Position numbers and translations under genes: made by a program. A stretch of DNA of 64,000 nucleotides from Sphingobium sp. AP50. GTDB taxonomy: Bacteria; Pseudomonadota; Alphaproteobacteria; Sphingomonadales; Sphingomonadaceae. Below are positions 61,244-64,000 of this stretch, piece after piece. The notes under the pieces are model-generated. The model searched no databases, was not told where the DNA came from, and saw only the letters and a program-made list of their open reading frames with translations. How positions within the stretch are numbered: position 1 is the first letter of the stretch; every line of letters begins with the position of its first letter. Where the stretch lies: positions 1 through 64,000 of the forward strand of contig NZ_FNYZ01000017.1 of the NCBI RefSeq assembly GCF_900109095.1, read 5' to 3'.

Positions 61244-61268
61244 TCGGATAAAATTATCCGATATGTTA
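61244..61268 (-). promoter_or_regulatory. Shared regulatory motif, copy B (isochorismatase operon), with palindrome
   Basis: Read toward the isochorismatase gene: TAAC, ten bases, ATTTTATCC. Within it TCGGATAA (61244-61251) and TTATCCGA (61254-61261) form an 18-base dyad with a two-base centre, a plausible dimeric regulator site. The rest of the 273-base gap to the response-regulator gene shows no clear gene. Confidence 0.55.
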
Positions 61269-61442
61269 CAATTATTAGAAATGTTGGATGGAGTGACAAT
61301 CCGGCGATACATGTCTCGTCGCCGTCCCGCCTCCCGATATCCAACGCGCGCGATGATGGCTCCGGTGATGCCGAATGGTATTGGATCAAGCTGCGGCGAT
61401 AGAGAGGATTACGACAAAAACGGTGTCGGAATGCGTCACGGT

Positions 61443-62075
61443 TCAGACCTCGAGGAGGCCCCGTTGGATCGCGATCGTGACGGCATGGGTGCGATCGCGG
61501 GCACCCAGTTTGGAGAAGATCGACTTCATGTGCCCCTTCACCGTCTCTTCGGTGATATCGAGCTGTGATCCCGCCAGCTTGTTCGAATGCCCCGATGCGG
61601 CAAGCGACAGGATCGCGATCTCTCGATCGGTCAGCGGATCTTCCAGCACATGCAGGGCGATAGCGGTCGCGACCGTCGCATCCAGATGCTTGCCGCCCAG
61701 ATGCACGGATCGAATGGCGTCGAGAAGCTGTTTCCGCAGGCTGGCTTTGAGCAGATACCCCATCGCGCCAGACCTCAACGCTCTCAATGCCCGCCCGTCG
61801 CCCGAATAGGTCGTCAGCACGATGATGCGTGCATCCGGATGACTGGCCCGAATAGCCTGGATGGCCTCAAGACCGGAACCGTCCGCCATCTGAAGGTCCA
61901 TAAGGACGATGTCGGGAAGCAGCCTTTCATAGGCTTCGACGGCTCGGAGACCATTGTCCGCCTCACCTACGATCTGCATGTCGGACTGGGTCGACAGCAT
62001 TGCGCGAACGCCTTCCCTCAGCAGGGCATGGTCGTCCACTACCAGAATCGAAATCGGCGACGCTGGGAGACGCAT
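61443..62075 (-). CDS. NarL/FixJ-type response regulator
   Basis: About 210 residues from ATG 62075 (in-frame ATGs at 62105 and 62159 give longer forms; none has a strong ribosome site). The receiver domain shows ILVVDDHALLREGVRAML (acidic pair), IVLMDLQMADGSG with the phosphorylated Asp and VLTTYSGDGRALRALRSGAMGYLLKAS. The LuxR-type helix-turn-helix is PLTDREIAILSLAASGHSNKLAGSQLDITEETVKGHMKSIFSKLGARDRT. No histidine kinase gene is visible beside it, so its partner is elsewhere or absent. Confidence 0.93.
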   Translation of the reverse strand: MRLPASPISILVVDDHALLREGVRAMLSTQSDMQIVGEADNGLRAVEAYERLLPDIVLMDLQMADGSGLEAIQAIRASHPDARIIVLTTYSGDGRALRALRSGAMGYLLKASLRKQLLDAIRSVHLGGKHLDATVATAIALHVLEDPLTDREIAILSLAASGHSNKLAGSQLDITEETVKGHMKSIFSKLGARDRTHAVTIAIQRGLLEV

Positions 62076-62165
62076 ATCCAGACTGAGACTCGGATGCGGC
62101 TGCATAGCGCTAAATATGATGCCCGTGGCGAATATGTCCACGCACCTGTCTGCCGCCATGGTGAC

Positions 62166-62783
62166 CTATAGGTGCCATTGACCCAGCACCATTTTGAGTT
62201 CGTCGGCGACGACGTCAATGTGGGGTGTGCGGAGATCGAAGACCAAGTCCATGTGCTCAGGCTTCGTCTGATTTCCATACTCGTCGATGGCTTCCAAAGC
62301 CCCAGCCATCATTGCCGATGCCGCGTTCCCAACATCGTCGGGGGTCGTATCGGCAGTGAGGAGGTTTAAGAGGCACGCTGCAGAGCGGGTGTCGAGTTGA
62401 ATTGCCGCCCGCATTGCAATGGCGACCAGACGGCCGAGCTTCGGGGCGTCGACATGATCGGCGTCCCCCATCCCAACGATCAGAAGGGCGCTTGATCGGA
62501 CTGGCGATGGCGGGCTGGAGAGAATCAATGTCTCACCGAAACGCCCATCGAACACACTGCCGGCACGCAAATGGGACAGGGTGCCGGACAGGGCTGCGTC
62601 GAGTTCGCAAGCGATGCCCCCGATCTGTGCCGCGCGAGATATTTCCGGCATGCCGACAATGAGCAGGTCAAACCGGTCACCGACCGGATCGACTGCGCCA
62701 GTTTGGAAATGCACGGAGCGATAGTTGCCCAGATTCTGTGCCGCGATGCCAGCCAATGCCTCAAGTTCTCCTATGTGCCGCAT
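62166..62783 (-). CDS. Free-standing M17 peptidase N-terminal domain protein
   Basis: 205 residues. The sequence resembles only the N-terminal (macro-like) domain of leucyl aminopeptidases: FDLLIVGMPEISRAAQIGGIACELDAALSGTLSHLRAGSVFDGRFGETLIL, LLIVGMGDADHVDAPKLGRLVAIAMRAAIQL and TTPDDVGNAASAMMAGALEAIDEYG. The catalytic M17 domain with its metal ligands is missing: the frame stops at 62166 and the response-regulator gene follows. In some M17 enzymes this domain binds DNA or shapes the hexamer. A truncated relic or a stand-alone binding protein are both possible. Confidence 0.72.
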   Translation of the reverse strand: MRHIGELEALAGIAAQNLGNYRSVHFQTGAVDPVGDRFDLLIVGMPEISRAAQIGGIACELDAALSGTLSHLRAGSVFDGRFGETLILSSPPSPVRSSALLIVGMGDADHVDAPKLGRLVAIAMRAAIQLDTRSAACLLNLLTADTTPDDVGNAASAMMAGALEAIDEYGNQTKPEHMDLVFDLRTPHIDVVADELKMVLGQWHL

Positions 62784-62906
62784 ACGGCCGCTGGTCAGCC
62801 TATGGGCGGAGCAGCGTTCCGTCGCGGCCAGGACAAACAGCTTTTGTAGATTACTGCTGGATTCAACTGGCCGAGGATCACTGGCCCAGCCTTCCGAGTG
62901 CGAAAC

Positions 62907-63836
62907 TCATATGTCGCTCATTCCGTCTGGCTCGCGATCGTTCGTACCGAGCGCGACAAACTGATCGAGCAGCCAGGATGCGGCGGGGCCAGGTGGGGTG
63001 TCGCGACGCCAGATGCCGCTGAACCGATAGGTACCGCCCGGATGATCCGGAATGGCAAGCTGGACCAAAGTGCCCGCCACCAGATCGGCTTCGATCATCG
63101 GCAACGGCATGTTGCCCCATCCGATTCCCTCCCGCAGCAGGGAATGCTTGGCGCCAAGATCGGCCAGACGCCAAGTTTTTGGGCTGCTCACCGAAAAGTC
63201 ACGTCCCTCTGTGAAGCGCGACCGGTCGGTTAGGACTAGCTGGATGTGCTCGCGCGATGCTCCCGGCGCGATGGTGTCCATCCGGCCGAGCGGATGGTCG
63301 GGAGCAGCAACAGGCACCATCGAGACAAGCCCCGCCGCCCTGCTTTCAATTCCCAAGACACCAGCAGAAAGCGGGCCGGAGATGCCTATAACCGCAACTC
63401 GGTCCAGAACCATGGCGGTGACCGCGCCCAAGGCTTCTGCATGCAGGCGCAACTGCACGGTCGGAAACTCTCGCGAGAAGGCGCGCAGCACCTTCCCCAG
63501 CCGTTCGGCGGGCAGCATCACGTCGACGGCAAGGTTGACCTCGGCCTCCAGGCCATCGAGTAGGCCCTTTGCCTTGGCACGTAAGCTATCGATGCCATCT
63601 GAGATCCCCCGAATTTCCGCCAGCATTGCGCGGCCGGCGACGGTCAGTTGCGGCTTCTTTGTCCCTTCGCGGTCAAAGAGCATCAGCCCCAACTGGGCCT
63701 CCAAGTTGGCAATGCCGTAGCTGATGACCGACACTGCCCTGTTGAGCTTGCGACCCGCTGAGGCGAAGCTGCCTGTTTCGACGATCGTGAGAAAGATTTG
63801 TAACTGGTCAAATGTCGGCGTGCCGGGATTATTCAT
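62907..63836 (-). CDS. LysR family transcriptional regulator
   Basis: 309 residues from ATG 63836 (ATG 63866 would add 10). The winged helix is at the N-terminus: TFDQLQIFLTIVETGSFASAGRKLNRAVSVISYGIANLEAQLGLMLFDREGTKKPQLTVAGRAML. The effector-binding domain (about 95-300) follows. It is divergent from a pirin gene, a common regulator-target pair. It is the best candidate to bind the motif found upstream of pirin and of the two leftward operons. Confidence 0.94.
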   Translation of the reverse strand: MNNPGTPTFDQLQIFLTIVETGSFASAGRKLNRAVSVISYGIANLEAQLGLMLFDREGTKKPQLTVAGRAMLAEIRGISDGIDSLRAKAKGLLDGLEAEVNLAVDVMLPAERLGKVLRAFSREFPTVQLRLHAEALGAVTAMVLDRVAVIGISGPLSAGVLGIESRAAGLVSMVPVAAPDHPLGRMDTIAPGASREHIQLVLTDRSRFTEGRDFSVSSPKTWRLADLGAKHSLLREGIGWGNMPLPMIEADLVAGTLVQLAIPDHPGGTYRFSGIWRRDTPPGPAASWLLDQFVALGTNDREPDGMSDI

Positions 63837-63850
63837 TGTTCGACTTTCTG

Positions 63851-63873
63851 GAACGTTGCCATTCATTTTATCC
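63851..63873 (+). promoter_or_regulatory. Shared regulatory motif, copy C (LysR-pirin gap)
   Basis: GAAC (63851-63854), ten bases, then ATTTTATCC (63865-63873), 85 bases before the pirin start. Element spacing equals that of copies A and B. Confidence 0.5.
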
Positions 63874-63916
63874 CGCTGAATAGGAAAGTGTGCAAGCGCT
63901 AAACGGATTTCCAACA

Positions 63917-63944
63917 GGGCGGTCCCATGGTGGACACACCGCCC
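63917..63944. promoter_or_regulatory. 7-bp inverted repeat just before pirin
   Basis: GGGCGGT (63917-63923) and ACCGCCC (63938-63944) are exact complements 14 bases apart, ending next to the AAGGAG ribosome site of pirin. It may be an operator or a leader hairpin. Confidence 0.4.
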
Positions 63945-63955
63945 GAAGGAGACAC

Positions 63956-64000
63956 ATGATGATCGAACTTCGTCCCTTTGACGGCCTTGGTGGCGCCAAT
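63956..64000 (+). CDS. Pirin family protein, N-terminus (partial)
   Basis: The frame starts at ATG 63956 (or 63959) and runs off the window as MMIELRPFDGLGGAN, the usual start of one pirin-like (YhaK/quercetinase-type) protein group. AAGGAG lies 4-9 bases upstream. Pirins are cupin proteins with an iron site; some oxidise quercetin, others respond to redox stress. Only 15 residues are visible. It is divergent from the LysR gene. Confidence 0.65.
   Translation, partial: MMIELRPFDGLGGAN

Overview
The window looks like an origin-proximal chromosome segment of a GC-rich alphaproteobacterium, most likely Sphingomonadaceae (Sphingobium or Sphingomonas). This rests on gene order (hemJ-hemE / regulatory kinase-maf-aroE-coaE-dnaQ; parB-parA-rsmG-mnmG-mnmE; rho; holA-lptE-leuS), on lineage-typical small proteins (DUF6489-, DUF3576- and DUF1491-like), on a TonB-dependent receptor, and on short GC-rich hairpins repeated between genes. 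The genus is an inference.

Layout. 1-2.1 kb: the 3' tail of an IS630-type transposase, a 42-residue membrane protein, a perfect 29-bp inverted repeat and hemJ/hemE. 2.08-2.36 kb: an intergenic region with three perfect DnaA boxes, eight GANTC sites and an AT-rich flank, read here as the chromosomal origin. 2.4-8.1 kb: housekeeping genes read away from it (PEP-synthesis regulator, maf, aroE, coaE, dnaQ, hpf, ptsN, thioesterase, DUF1491). 8.2-19.6 kb: mixed genes (cell-wall hydrolase, mmcB, ankyrin protein, SCO protein, metallopeptidase, trhO, pdeM, TonB receptor, YggS, ThiE-like, HAD). 19.7-23.3 kb: an Mla-type lipid transport operon. 23.4-31.9 kb: pepN, parB, parA, rsmG, mnmG, mnmE. 32-38 kb: dienelactone hydrolase, quinone oxidoreductase, PhyH-like oxygenase, TerC, rho and a two-domain aspartic protease. 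38-46.5 kb: PBP1A, msrB, holA, lptE, leuS, DUF3576 and an outer-membrane-like protein. 46.6-53.7 kb: hydroxyacid dehydrogenase, a PLP gamma-synthase, a ligase-associated helicase, a DJ-1-like protein, a lipoprotein and tag.

53.8-64 kb is the accessory part. Two leftward gene sets (isochorismatase, alpha/beta hydrolase, XapX, amidohydrolase; and VOC, DoxX, alginate-export-type porin, DUF1275) lie beside a LuxR-type response regulator, a free-standing M17 N-terminal domain protein, a LysR regulator and the start of a pirin gene. The promoter regions of both gene sets and of pirin share one motif, [GT]AAC-N10-ATTTTAT, 69-85 bases before the start codon, which suggests one regulon. This is the best candidate for an undescribed system.

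Five ParB (parS) sites are visible, three around rsmG/mnmG and two further right; two sit inside reading frames as the peptide VSRET. With the origin and parAB they mark the segregation domain. No tRNA, rRNA or CRISPR array was seen. No gap between genes exceeds 300 bases.
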